Assembly (NCBI RefSeq): GCF_000775615.1
Contig: NZ_AVPG01000006.1
Coordinates: forward strand, 62,001-126,000
Direction of reading: 5' to 3'
Origin: Pontibacillus litoralis JSM 072002
GTDB lineage: Bacteria > Bacillota > Bacilli > Bacillales > BH030062
DNA: 64,000 nt
The translations under genes and the position numbers were made by a program. The notes below the pieces were generated by a model. It made no database searches. It was not told the origin of the DNA and saw only the letters and a program-made list of their open reading frames with translations. Below, in pieces: positions 1-8,795 of the stretch. Within the stretch, counting starts at the first letter, position 1. Each line of letters starts with the position of its first letter.

Positions 1-352
1 CACCTTTCGCTAGTGGAACAAGGAATTCCTGCTTCTGTTTTTCTGTACCGAAATAATAAATCGGACTAGCTCCTAAGGAAACCGCAGCAGCGTAGCTTAA
101 TCCTGTCCCGCCACAAACGCGTCCTATCTCTTCTACAGCCAAAGCATATGTTACGGTATCTCCACCTACACCGCCATATTCCTCTGGAAAAGGTATACCG
201 AGAATCCCCAATTCGCCCATTTGATCGAAGATATCTTTAGGGAACGTAGCGTTTTTATCTAACTCAACAGCACGCGGCGCAATCACTTCTTGGGCAAATT
301 CCCGCACCATCTTTTTGGTCATTTCTTGTTCCTTCGTTAATAAAAAATCCAT
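1..352 (-). CDS. Acyl-CoA dehydrogenase, N-terminal part (runs off the left edge)
   Basis: The reading frame starts at the ATG at 352-350 and stays open to base 1, giving about 117 residues of the N-terminal helical domain of an FAD-dependent acyl-CoA dehydrogenase. These enzymes carry out the alpha,beta-oxidation step of fatty or branched acyl-CoA breakdown. Visible family features are the opening TKEQEMTKKMVREFAQE, a run through GILGIPFPEEYGG, and EEIGRVCGGTGLSYAA. An AAAGGAG ribosome site lies 7-9 bases before the start. A TetR-type palindrome at 376-399 sits directly upstream, so repression by the adjacent TetR gene is likely. The catalytic base and most FAD contacts lie outside the window, so substrate class cannot be judged. 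Confidence 0.85.
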   Translation of the reverse strand, partial: MDFLLTKEQEMTKKMVREFAQEVIAPRAVELDKNATFPKDIFDQMGELGILGIPFPEEYGGVGGDTVTYALAVEEIGRVCGGTGLSYAAAVSLGASPIYYFGTEKQKQEFLVPLAKG

Positions 353-375
353 TTGCTCACTCCTTTTATATAGTG

Positions 376-399
376 AACCGACCAACTAGTCGGTCGGTT
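376..399. promoter_or_regulatory. TetR-type operator palindrome
   Basis: A 24-bp palindrome centred on ACTAGT, with arms AACCGACC and GGTCGGTT; only one symmetric pair (384/391) fails to match. It lies between the stop of the TetR gene and the ribosome site of the acyl-CoA dehydrogenase. By position it is most likely the operator through which that TetR protein controls the dehydrogenase transcript. I found no second copy in front of the TetR gene itself. Confidence 0.75.
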
Positions 400-414
400 G
401 CAAACATATACGTG

Positions 415-1050
415 CTACCCATTATGATGCACTTCATTCTTTATCAAAAAAGACTTATTACAATCACATTTTTTTGCATCAGGAGTAAGTAAAGAATGAA
501 GAATGAAATCAACAAATACAGAGGCAATGTCATCAATCGACTGCGCACCATCTTTGCGATACCATTTATATGTCCAGTTCACCATGCCTAAAATCGCCAT
601 ACCTGCAATGTTAGGTGGTAATTCGGAGCGGAATTCTCCAGCTTGTTGGCCTTCCTCAACAACGTGAAAAATATTTCGTTTAAACTGATCCCTTTTCTTC
701 TTAATTAGTTCTTCATATTCCGGCTTTAAGTACGTGCTTTCTTGATAAAAGACAGAGATATGTGCTTTGTAAATATCGAAAACTCGTACAAAAGAATATA
801 CGATGGCTTGAAGCTGCTTGGTAGGGGTATCATACTGTTTTTTCGCTTGATTGGCTTTCTTTAATACATATGTAATAAACGTATCGTGTATCACATACAA
901 CAGTTCATCTTTTGATTGAAAGTAATGATAGAATCCCCCTTTAGAAGCCCCGCAACGCTCCACAATTTGATTGACAGAAACACCGTGATAACCATGCTTT
1001 TCAAAAAGGTCTAAGGAAGATTCTATAATTCGTTCTTTTAATGTAGCCAT
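415..1050 (-). CDS. TetR/AcrR family transcriptional regulator
   Basis: A 211-residue TetR-family repressor. The N-terminal helix-turn-helix covers roughly residues 7-52 and has the typical GVSVNQIVERCGASKGGFYHYF pattern spread over helices 2-3; the rest is an all-helical ligand domain of the type common in regulators of fatty-acid catabolism. It ends in a basic, Cys-containing tail (KKCDCNK). The gene is directly upstream of the acyl-CoA dehydrogenase in the same orientation, with a 24-bp palindrome between them. The likely job is repression of acyl-CoA degradation genes, released by an acyl-CoA; the ligand is inference from context. Confidence 0.85.
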   Translation of the reverse strand: MATLKERIIESSLDLFEKHGYHGVSVNQIVERCGASKGGFYHYFQSKDELLYVIHDTFITYVLKKANQAKKQYDTPTKQLQAIVYSFVRVFDIYKAHISVFYQESTYLKPEYEELIKKKRDQFKRNIFHVVEEGQQAGEFRSELPPNIAGMAILGMVNWTYKWYRKDGAQSIDDIASVFVDFILHSLLTPDAKKCDCNKSFLIKNEVHHNG

Positions 1051-1265
1051 CCGTCCACCTCTTCCTATTTAGGCATTGCTATTTTATTTTATCACATTTT
1101 TCTGAAAATAAAAATTATTTATAAGCAATTAAGGAATTACTTTAACTTAACAGCCAACGCATCAGATTCGTCTATGGTTTCACAATTGTCTCTCGTAATT
1201 AATGACAATCCGCTCTCGATTATTTGAATGCGTTCGCACAATCAAATACTTTGATTCACACATCA

Positions 1266-1292
1266 TTAAGCTTTACACTTATGTAAGCTTAA
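1266..1292. repeat. Imperfect inverted repeat upstream of the SDR gene
   Basis: Arms TTAAGCTTTACA and TGTAAGCTTAA flank a 4-base centre; one base is missing from the right arm. It lies 24 bases before the SDR start codon. It may be an operator or a small 5' hairpin. No known regulator consensus was recognised. Confidence 0.4.
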
Positions 1293-1315
1293 GTTAACAG
1301 AAGGGATGAATACGT

Positions 1316-2041
1316 ATGGCTCAAAACATACAAGGTAAAATTGCATATATAACAGGGGCAGGAAGTGGTATTGGACGTGCTACAGCAATACAATTAGCAA
1401 AAGAAGGCGTACATATCGGTTTAATGGCTCGTACCGAAAGCAAGTTATTACGTGTTGCAAATGAAGTAAAGCAATATGGCGTCAAGGTTCATATTGCACC
1501 TTGTGATATTGCCGAGATGGACCAGGTAGAAGAAGGAGTAGATTACCTTAGAAATGGATTAGGACCTGCTGATATTCTAATTAACAATGCTGCCATTGGC
1601 GGCCACGGTTCATTTCTTGAAATGGATCCAATCGATTGGAAACGGACATTTGAAGTCAATGTGTTTGGTACCTATCACGTAACGCGTGCCGTATTGCCTC
1701 ATTTAATCGAAAAAAATAAAGGTGACATCATTACCATTTCATCTAGCAATGGATTAAAAGCAACCGCTGAGTCTACTGCCTATAGCGGATCTAAGTTCGC
1801 TATTCAAGGGATGACAGAGGCTCTAATGCAAGAAGTGCGTCGTAACAATATTCGCGTCTTTACTTTGAATCCAAGTTTAGTAGCTACGGAGCTTGCTTTT
1901 GGTGATAAATTAACAGAACATAATAACAAGGAAAAGTATATGCAACCTGAGGATTTGGCAGAATACATGGTTTCACAATTGAAACTGAATCAACGAATGT
2001 TTATTAAATCTTCCCTACAATGGGCAACTAATCCGTTTTAA
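1316..2041 (+). CDS. Short-chain dehydrogenase/reductase (FabG-like, ketoacyl reductase type)
   Basis: A 241-residue classical SDR, the usual length. The NAD(P)-binding TGAGSGIG is at residues 13-20, NNAA at 90-93, and the catalytic Ser-Tyr-Lys is seen as ISSS (Ser about 143), Tyr156 and Lys160 in YSGSK. Such proteins reduce or oxidise carbonyl/hydroxyl groups with NAD(P)H; many Bacillus homologs are annotated as 3-oxoacyl-ACP reductase. The substrate cannot be read from sequence. An AAGGGATG ribosome site precedes the ATG. It stands alone, separated from the TetR gene by a 265-base divergent region, and ends at a hairpin repeat element. Confidence 0.88.
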   Translation: MAQNIQGKIAYITGAGSGIGRATAIQLAKEGVHIGLMARTESKLLRVANEVKQYGVKVHIAPCDIAEMDQVEEGVDYLRNGLGPADILINNAAIGGHGSFLEMDPIDWKRTFEVNVFGTYHVTRAVLPHLIEKNKGDIITISSSNGLKATAESTAYSGSKFAIQGMTEALMQEVRRNNIRVFTLNPSLVATELAFGDKLTEHNNKEKYMQPEDLAEYMVSQLKLNQRMFIKSSLQWATNPF

Positions 2042-2050
2042 CTTAGCAAA

Positions 2051-2181
2051 AGATGCTCGGAAAGAAGTTGAAATACCGTTGAAAAATATGAATAATTAAA
2101 AGTGAAAAGCGCATGAAATCAAGGTTTGTAAACTTAATTTCATGCGCTTTTTTAATTTTTACTAGGTTATGTCCTAGCCTC
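2051..2181 (-). repeat. Dispersed hairpin repeat, copy A
   Basis: Read on the minus strand this matches copy B at 16786-16915: GAGGCTAGGACATAACCTAG, then a 19-bp stem around a 9-base loop (arms 2105-2123 and 2133-2151), then a partly decayed copy of the closing arm (2051-2070). On the minus strand the single odd pair is a G-U wobble, while on the plus strand it is a C-A mismatch, so the minus strand is the likely RNA sense. It lies between convergent genes and can also act as their shared terminator. Confidence 0.75.
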
Positions 2182-2191
2182 TTTTCACCAT

Positions 2192-3016
2192 TTATTGTTT
2201 AATCTGCTTAAATGCTTGGGACTGTTCTTTAATTCCTCTTTCAGCAGCAAATCGTTCAATGCTTGATGCACCGAAGAAACCAACAATGCCATCCACACGT
2301 TCAATAACGTAGGCTGCATCGTCTGGTTCTGCAATCGGTCCACCGTGGCAAATGACCATAATTTCTGGATTAACAGAGCGACCAGCATCAACGATTTTTT
2401 GAATGCGCTTCACACAATCATCTAATGTTAATGCTGTTTGCGCTCCAATGGTTCCTTTTGTCGTTAAGCCCATATGTGCTACAAGAATATCAGCACCGGC
2501 TTCTGCCATCTTCTTCGCTTGTTCTTCGTCAAATACATACGGCGTTGTAAGCATATCCAATTCATGAGCTTTCTTTATCATATCTACTTCTAAATCATAG
2601 CCCATACCTGTTTCCTCTAAATTGGCGCGGAAGTTTCCGTCTATTAACCCGACTGTTGGGAAGTTCTGCACGCCGTGAAAACCTTGTTCTTTAAGTTGTT
2701 TCAAGAATACATCCATTACTCGAAATGGATCCGTGCCACACACTCCAGCGAGTACTGGTGTATGTTGTACAACTGGGAGCACTTCTTTTCCCATTTCCAT
2801 TACGATTTCGTTCGCATCCCCATAAGATAATAAACCAGCTAAAGAACCTCGACCTGCCATACGGTATCGACCTGAATTATAAATGATAAGCATATCTGCG
2901 CCGCCCGCTTCACTACTCTTCGCCGTTATACCTGTCCCTGCACCGACACCTAATAGGATGTTACCTTGTTCGACTTCCTCTTTAAAGCGTTTTAGAATGT
3001 CTTGTCTAGTTAGCAT
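2192..3016 (-). CDS. PEP-hydrolase-like TIM-barrel protein (PF09370 type)
   Basis: About 274 residues. It carries the conserved stretches [60 protein letters not shown] and [10 protein letters not shown] of the IGPS-like TIM-barrel family annotated as phosphoenolpyruvate hydrolase family. Function is not firmly established. In plants the same barrel is fused to a UPF0261 domain in Tm-1-type proteins; here the UPF0261 partner is the gene just upstream, overlapping by a few bases, which implies coupled translation and a joint role. Two start codons are possible: ATG at 3022 and ATG at 3016. I chose 3016 because AGGAG then sits 9-10 bases away instead of 4. Downstream is hairpin repeat A, which probably terminates the operon. 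Confidence 0.8.
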   Translation of the reverse strand: MLTRQDILKRFKEEVEQGNILLGVGAGTGITAKSSEAGGADMLIIYNSGRYRMAGRGSLAGLLSYGDANEIVMEMGKEVLPVVQHTPVLAGVCGTDPFRVMDVFLKQLKEQGFHGVQNFPTVGLIDGNFRANLEETGMGYDLEVDMIKKAHELDMLTTPYVFDEEQAKKMAEAGADILVAHMGLTTKGTIGAQTALTLDDCVKRIQKIVDAGRSVNPEIMVICHGGPIAEPDDAAYVIERVDGIVGFFGASSIERFAAERGIKEQSQAFKQIKQ

Positions 3017-4244
3017 ACCCATACGCTCCTTTTTTTTGTTGAATAAATTGATGTAATTTTACAGCGGAAGCTACCGCAAAGGATTCATCATTAATGTGAG
3101 CATCCATCTCGATTACCTCCGCTATATTCTCATCTAAATGATCTTTCAGCGTTGTAAATAACACTTTATCTTCTTCATCACCGTAAAATGCTTGTCCTTC
3201 TTCATCAAGCGCTGATACACCTAACAAAGGGAGCATTAGTGCGGTATATTTGTTCGCCATATTTATTTTCTCTGCTAATTTCTTAGCAATCATCTTATTC
3301 TCTTCGACATTCGTTCTCATAAGGGTAATGTTCGGGTTGTGTTTATAGAGATTGCGATGAGCAAATTGTGTCGGTACGGTTTCATATGGCCCAAAGTTAA
3401 CCATATCTAATGCCCCAACAGAAATAACTTGCGGAATGTGATGCTTCGCTGCTGCTTCTAAACGATGTTCACCAGCTGCTAATACGCCCCCAACTAATTG
3501 GTCTGCCCATTCTGTTGTCGTTAAGTCAAGCACTCCATCGATAAATCCTGCTTCAATTAACTGTTCCATCGTTCTCCCACCAACACCTGTTGCATGAAAA
3601 ATAAGCACTTCATAGCCGAGATTTTCTAATGATATTTTCGCTTTTTCCACACAAGGAGTTGTAACACCAAACATCGTTGCGGCTATTAACGGCTTTTTCT
3701 TTTCTTCTTTCTTATGTTCAAATGTTAACATGCCTGCCATTGAATGAACCGCATTTGAAAAAATCTTCTTTGATATAACGTTAAGACCTGCTACATCAAC
3801 AATCGAAGGCATAAACATAATATCACTTGTACCGATATACGATTCTGTGTTACCAGATGCAACCGTTGATACCATCAGTTTTGGAACACCGATTGGTAAA
3901 GCTCTCATTCCTGCAGTAGCAATTGATGTCCCACCACTACCACCAAAGGATAAAATGCCATCAAACTTCCCTTGCTCATATAACGTAGGCAGAAGTGTTT
4001 CTAAGCCTTGCGCTAATACGGCCGTTGCTTTTCCGCGATCTTTTTTTGCTGCTAAATCCTTCATATTTTCCCCAACAGCAGCAGCAATTTCACTACTTGA
4101 AACATCTGGTTTAAACAAGGGATCGAATACACCAGTATGTATCACAAATGCACGAAATCCTAAAGACTCGATCATTTCTTTTACATATAGAAACTCTTCA
4201 CCTTTTGAATCTAACGTCCCAGCTAACGCAATCGTTTTTGGCAT
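3006..4244 (-). CDS. Tm-1-like ATP-binding protein (UPF0261)
   Basis: A 412-residue protein of the UPF0261/Tm-1-like N-terminal family. Visible hallmarks are [17 protein letters not shown] at the N-terminus, [12 protein letters not shown], the glycine-rich [37 protein letters not shown], and [13 protein letters not shown]. Family members bind ATP; the tomato homolog Tm-1 blocks tobamovirus replication, but the bacterial role is unknown. I start at the ATG at 4244 because GAGGAG lies 8 bases before it; an in-frame GTG at 4253 would overlap that ribosome site. The stop overlaps the start of the TIM-barrel gene. Its regulator is probably the TIM-AraC gene upstream. Confidence 0.85.
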   Translation of the reverse strand: MPKTIALAGTLDSKGEEFLYVKEMIESLGFRAFVIHTGVFDPLFKPDVSSSEIAAAVGENMKDLAAKKDRGKATAVLAQGLETLLPTLYEQGKFDGILSFGGSGGTSIATAGMRALPIGVPKLMVSTVASGNTESYIGTSDIMFMPSIVDVAGLNVISKKIFSNAVHSMAGMLTFEHKKEEKKKPLIAATMFGVTTPCVEKAKISLENLGYEVLIFHATGVGGRTMEQLIEAGFIDGVLDLTTTEWADQLVGGVLAAGEHRLEAAAKHHIPQVISVGALDMVNFGPYETVPTQFAHRNLYKHNPNITLMRTNVEENKMIAKKLAEKINMANKYTALMLPLLGVSALDEEGQAFYGDEEDKVLFTTLKDHLDENIAEVIEMDAHINDESFAVASAVKLHQFIQQKKGAYGYAN

Positions 4245-4350
4245 TTCTATCACTCCTCATTAAGTCATTATTCCTTAAAGAAAAACAAGAAAACAAAATC
4301 CAATACCGCTAATTAAAATGATACCGTTTTCGAATCTTACCGTTAATATG

Positions 4351-5559
4351 CTATTGTTCTGTCATTTTGTGCTTATGTTTGTTTTTGTATTGGGTAGGTG
4401 ATACCCCGAATCGTTTTTTGAACATTTTACTAAATTGAGCATAATTGGTGTATCCCACCATTTCTGCAATAGTAGCTAATGGCATTTCCACTTCTCTCAT
4501 CATTTCTCCTGCTCGATTAAGCCGGAAATCTATTAAATATTCAGAAAAGGTAACACCCACTTCTTTCTTAAATAATGTGCTTAAATAAGACCTAGATAGA
4601 TTTAAAGTTTTCGCCATCTCATTTAAAGTGATATCTATAGGGTAATTCTCAGCAATGTATTGTTTCACATAAGATATATAGTCATATTGAAATTTCAATC
4701 CTTCAATCGTTTGTTGCATGGATTGATTAAATTTCACATTGGATGTTTCTTTAAATGATTGGGTTACCTGAAGTAAGATTCGTTCTGCTGGAATACGTTC
4801 AAACGCGGAACCTCCAATATATCCATGAATATCAGTGCCATCATAAATAAATTGCAGATCAATAGGATTATTAACGGGACCTCCATAAATCATTTTTAAC
4901 ACTTCTGAATTATACTCTTTACACACATTATCTATAGCAATCACTGTACGCTTGGCAGTTTGTAAAGAATGAAGTCTCTTAGCACCGAGCATTCCTCCTG
5001 TAGTTAATCCGAGGTGAATACATATAATATCTGCACCTGCTTGCAACATTTGAATTGCTTCCTGTTCATTAAAGACGAATGCTACCGTTAGTAAGTCCAT
5101 CTCACTTGCAATCTTTATTGCTTCTACTTCCTTTTCATAAGTAAAACCATTTTCCTCTAGTGCAATTCTGAACGCACCGTCTATTAACCCGACCGTAGGA
5201 TAATTATTAATACCTGCAAAACCTTTTTCTTTAATTAATCGAATGTATTGTTCTAAATGGATGGTTGGATCTGTTGCCGCTATACCGAACAGTAATGGTT
5301 TATCCTGCATTAAAGGTAGCAACTCCTTACTTGCAAAATCCATTACGAAATCATTATTATTCGAAAAGGGCAAAAATGCCGCTAAAGAACTAACCCCCAT
5401 CTGACGGTAACGCCCAGAACTTAATGCTAAAATGAAGTCTGCCCCGCCTTTGATAGCATACTTAGCTGTTAAGCCTGACCCAGAAGCAACTCCAACTAAT
5501 TGACGCTGTAGCGATAGTTGCTTTTTGAGACTATTTATCATCTCTTCTTTTCGATCCAT
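4351..5559 (-). CDS. AraC-family regulator with a PEP-hydrolase-like TIM-barrel sensor domain
   Basis: A 402-residue two-domain protein. Residues about 1-268 are a paralog of the TIM-barrel enzyme encoded two genes downstream, sharing GxxxGSGLTAK, [37 protein letters not shown] and GxxGGSAFERIPAER. Residues about 294-392 are an AraC/XylS double helix-turn-helix (ITLNEMAKTLNLSRSYLSTLF; ATIAEMVGYTNYAQFSKMFKKRFG). One difference stands out: the enzyme's ICHGGP is MIYGGP here, so a conserved His becomes Tyr. GGAGG lies 6 bases before the ATG. The context suggests a duplicated barrel now used to sense the pathway metabolite and activate the operon; that is inference. Confidence 0.85.
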   Translation of the reverse strand: MDRKEEMINSLKKQLSLQRQLVGVASGSGLTAKYAIKGGADFILALSSGRYRQMGVSSLAAFLPFSNNNDFVMDFASKELLPLMQDKPLLFGIAATDPTIHLEQYIRLIKEKGFAGINNYPTVGLIDGAFRIALEENGFTYEKEVEAIKIASEMDLLTVAFVFNEQEAIQMLQAGADIICIHLGLTTGGMLGAKRLHSLQTAKRTVIAIDNVCKEYNSEVLKMIYGGPVNNPIDLQFIYDGTDIHGYIGGSAFERIPAERILLQVTQSFKETSNVKFNQSMQQTIEGLKFQYDYISYVKQYIAENYPIDITLNEMAKTLNLSRSYLSTLFKKEVGVTFSEYLIDFRLNRAGEMMREVEMPLATIAEMVGYTNYAQFSKMFKKRFGVSPTQYKNKHKHKMTEQ

Positions 5560-5777
5560 AACGTTCCTCCACTACTATATAATTGTGTCACCTGTCCTTA
5601 GTTTATATCTGAACAATATAGTTGTACATTCCAAATTAATAACAGAAAAATCTTTGTAGTTAAATATTTCTTTCTATTGTCACAAAAATTACATTTCTCA
5701 CACGGTTCCAAAGGCATTAGAAACGTGGTAGTATTATCTACTGTTAGAACTCTAGAATAAAAAAGGTAGGTATAAAT

Positions 5778-6209
5778 ATGAATTTCATAGATGCTGCTAC
5801 AGGAATAGAAGCAGGGAAAGCGTATAAACGAGCGGACTGGGAAGATAACCAGTATATAGTGAAAGATGTAAACAATCGTATTCGTTTATTTAATGGCCAT
5901 CGTCCAACATTTTATGAAGCATCTGTACAAGACGTAACAGCTAATGATTGGGTAGAATGTAATAAAGCAGAATGGATTATCTTCTCTGTGTGGAACGATC
6001 ATGAATTAATGAACAGTCAATCATATACAACGTATCAATTGTGCCCTAAAGAACCTCAAGCCGCTAGTTGCATTCAAATAGACGCGGAAGAACTGCACGT
6101 TTGGTCTTCCTATATAACATTGAACATCAATGCCGATTCAAAGTATTTGGATGAGATAGAAATAAATAAAATTCAAGAAATTTTGCAGCGTAAAAGCTTG
6201 ATTTCTTAA
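5778..6209 (+). CDS. Small protein with DUF2829/Tad2-like N-terminal half
   Basis: A 143-residue soluble protein with no membrane segment. The first 60 residues read like DUF2829: MNF-DA--GIEAGKAYKRADW, then -YIV-, and after a gap ASVQDVTANDWVE, matching the family pattern of a short helix, G-K-(x)-R-x-W and a closing D(L/V)xAxDW. The C-terminal 80 residues are not recognised and contain a DELHVWSSY-type acidic stretch. DUF2829 includes phage Tad2, which sequesters the Thoeris signalling molecule, but chromosomal relatives are also known and mostly uncharacterised. It is a single gene divergent from the TIM-AraC regulator, with its own terminator. The family call is from pattern only. Confidence 0.5.
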   Translation: MNFIDAATGIEAGKAYKRADWEDNQYIVKDVNNRIRLFNGHRPTFYEASVQDVTANDWVECNKAEWIIFSVWNDHELMNSQSYTTYQLCPKEPQAASCIQIDAEELHVWSSYITLNINADSKYLDEIEINKIQEILQRKSLIS

Positions 6210-6213
6210 ATAG

Positions 6214-6241
6214 AAGCCGCTATTTTTAGCGGTTTTATTTT
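6214..6241 (+). terminator. Intrinsic terminator
   Basis: AAGCCGCTA / TAGCGGTTT stem with a TTTT loop followed by a T-rich run; directly after the Tad2-like gene. Confidence 0.75.
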
Positions 6242-6291
6242 TTATTAATCATTCGGAGTTGCTACTAAGTATTAATAAGATTTATACATAC

Positions 6292-6319
6292 TAAAAAAAC
6301 CACCTGAAATTTCAGGTGG
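6292..6319 (-). terminator. Intrinsic terminator of parC
   Basis: Perfect CCACCTGAAATTTCAGGTGG palindrome followed on the minus strand by seven T, about 24 bases after the parC stop codon. Confidence 0.85.
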
Positions 6320-6342
6320 CACTCCTATCAAGTTTCTGTCGG

Positions 6343-8781
6343 TTATTCAAACACTTTCTCATATTTCGCTTCTTTCCATGCTTGTGTTACATCCCCTGTT
6401 TTATCCACATCCACTATAAACGAGCCATTACTATAACGATCACTAAGTTTGTTTTCAAATGGAATAACGTTTTGGATTTCGCCATTTGCTGTTTGTATCG
6501 ACATAACTTCTCGTCCATAAACGATTTCCAATGCAACAATGCGATGCGGGCTTCGTTTCAACTCTCTTAGCATTACAACGCCTCGTTTTGCACGATTGGA
6601 TAACTCAAATTCTTTTAGCTTCATCCGCTTAACCGCTCCTCTTTGCGTGAATAGCACGATAGAAGGATCATCGTCTGGATGAAATACCTTACCCTTCACA
6701 ATAAATTCTTCCTCTTTTAATTGCATGGCTTTCACGCCAGCCGCGCGTTGACCAATCACTTTCACTTCTGATTCGTGGAACCAAAGTCCATAGCCTTTGT
6801 TCGATGCAAGGAAAATGTGGTGATTACCATCTGTGACATGCACATCGACTACTTCGTCATCGTCTTTCACGTTTATCGCAACGAGAGCTTTCGTATATCG
6901 TTGCGCTTGATAAAGAGATAAATTACTTCGCTTGATCATACCATTTTTCGTTATAAACAATACGTACGTTTCGTCATGAAAGTCCCGAACAGGCAACGCT
7001 TTAATAATATGCTCATCCTTCTCCATGGAAATAATATTGGCAATATGTTGACCAAGGTCTTTCCAACGGATGTCTGGTAACTCATGTACCGGCAAATACA
7101 AATAATTTCCTTTGTTCGTGAATAACAGCAATTTATCGGTCGTATTTATTTCAAACAATCCGAGAAGGTAATCACCGTCTTTTATAGCAAATCCTTCTCC
7201 ATTCGACGCAGCATATGAACGTAAGCTCGTTCGCTTAATATAACCAGCTTTCGTAATGGATACTAATATTTCCTCACTAGGTACCATTACTTCTAGGTTA
7301 ATTTGTAAATCTTCTACTTCCGCTTGAATGGACGTCATCCGAGCTGTATGGTACTTCTTCTTCATTGCTTTTAAATCTTGCTTTATGACGCGGAACAGTT
7401 TCTTTTCATCTGCTAAAATGGCTTCTAATTCCGTTATAAGCTTCGTTAATTTTTCTGCTTCTTCTTGTAATGAAGTAATATCGGTATTCGTTAATCGGTA
7501 TAATTGTAAATTCACAATTGCCTCTGCTTGCGGTTCTGTAAAATCATAGGCTTCCATAATACGATTCTTGGCATCTTGCTTATCTTTAGAAGAACGAATA
7601 GTCGCAATGACTTGATCTAATATGGAAATGGCTTTCATTAACCCTTCTAAAATATGGGCACGATCCTTTGCTTTACGTAAATCATATTGGGATTGTCTAG
7701 TAACGACTTCTTTCTGGTGCTCAATATAAGCATCAAGAATAGAAGGTAGATTTAACAACCGAGGCGTTTTTTCATGGATAGCTACCATATTAAAATGGTA
7801 ACTAATTTGTAAATCAGTATTTTTATACAAATAATGTAATATACCAGTACTGTCTGCTTCTTTCTTCAATTCCACGACAATTCGTAAACCAGTACGATCC
7901 GTTTCATCACGAACTTCCGCAATACCTTCTACTTTTTTATCAAGTCGAAGCTCATCCATTTTCTTTACAAGGTTCGCTTTATTTACCTCATAAGGAATCT
8001 CATCTATGACGATTTGCTCACGGTTCCCACGTATTGGTTCTATTCGGGCACGGCCTCTTAATACGACTTTCCCTTTCCCTGTTTCATATGCTTTCTTAAT
8101 ACCATCGACACCTTGAATGATACCACCAGTTGGGAAATCTGGACCTTTTAAAACAGTCATTAAATCGTCGACCGTAACATTTGGCCGGTCTATCTTCATC
8201 ATGACCGCATCAATTACTTCACTTATGTTGTGAGGCGGAATTTCTGTTGCATATCCAGCCGAGATTCCTGTTGAGCCATTCACAAGCAAGTTTGGAAACT
8301 TAGCTGGTAAAACAACTGGTTCAGAAAGGGTATCGTCAAAGTTCGGAATAAAATCTACCGTTTCCTTCTCTATATCGCGTAACAATTCAGAAGCTATACT
8401 AGATAGTCGAGCCTCTGTATAACGCATCGCAGCTGGTGGATCCCCATCGACACTACCATTATTTCCATGCATTTCAACCAGCACGTTGCGTAATTTCCAG
8501 TGTTGACTTAAACGTACCATTGCTTCATACACAGAGGAGTCGCCATGCGGATGGTAGTTCCCGATTACAGTACCAACCGTTTTTGCGGATTTACGATACG
8601 GCTTATCATGTGTGTTCCGCTCCTGTTGCATGGCATATAGTATTCTACGTTGTACAGGTTTTAGCCCATCACGTGCATCAGGTAAGGCTCTATCCTGTAT
8701 AATATATTTACTGTATCGTCCGAAACGATCGCCAATTACTTCTTCAAATGGCAAATCCATAAATTTCTCTGTTTGCGCCAA
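6343..8781 (-). CDS. parC: DNA topoisomerase IV subunit A
   Basis: An 812-residue type IIA topoisomerase A subunit that breaks and rejoins DNA to decatenate daughter chromosomes. The active-site tyrosine is Tyr121 in AAMRYTEARLS. The quinolone-resistance region reads HPHGDSSVYEAMVRLSQ with the usual Ser82 and Glu86, so no resistance change is seen there. The C-terminal half carries the degenerate beta-pinwheel repeats. ParC rather than GyrA is supported by the upstream parE and the lack of a strong GyrA box. The start is a TTG at 8781, with GAGGAGG 8 bases before it; that ribosome site overlaps the parE stop codon, so the two are translationally coupled. Confidence 0.95.
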   Translation of the reverse strand: MAQTEKFMDLPFEEVIGDRFGRYSKYIIQDRALPDARDGLKPVQRRILYAMQQERNTHDKPYRKSAKTVGTVIGNYHPHGDSSVYEAMVRLSQHWKLRNVLVEMHGNNGSVDGDPPAAMRYTEARLSSIASELLRDIEKETVDFIPNFDDTLSEPVVLPAKFPNLLVNGSTGISAGYATEIPPHNISEVIDAVMMKIDRPNVTVDDLMTVLKGPDFPTGGIIQGVDGIKKAYETGKGKVVLRGRARIEPIRGNREQIVIDEIPYEVNKANLVKKMDELRLDKKVEGIAEVRDETDRTGLRIVVELKKEADSTGILHYLYKNTDLQISYHFNMVAIHEKTPRLLNLPSILDAYIEHQKEVVTRQSQYDLRKAKDRAHILEGLMKAISILDQVIATIRSSKDKQDAKNRIMEAYDFTEPQAEAIVNLQLYRLTNTDITSLQEEAEKLTKLITELEAILADEKKLFRVIKQDLKAMKKKYHTARMTSIQAEVEDLQINLEVMVPSEEILVSITKAGYIKRTSLRSYAASNGEGFAIKDGDYLLGLFEINTTDKLLLFTNKGNYLYLPVHELPDIRWKDLGQHIANIISMEKDEHIIKALPVRDFHDETYVLFITKNGMIKRSNLSLYQAQRYTKALVAINVKDDDEVVDVHVTDGNHHIFLASNKGYGLWFHESEVKVIGQRAAGVKAMQLKEEEFIVKGKVFHPDDDPSIVLFTQRGAVKRMKLKEFELSNRAKRGVVMLRELKRSPHRIVALEIVYGREVMSIQTANGEIQNVIPFENKLSDRYSNGSFIVDVDKTGDVTQAWKEAKYEKVFE

Positions 8782-8795
8782 AACGTAATCCTCCT

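Noticed and set aside
3847-4263. 138-codon open frame antisense to the UPF0261 gene
   Set aside because: It mirrors the codon pattern of the real gene on the other strand and has no ribosome site or family resemblance.
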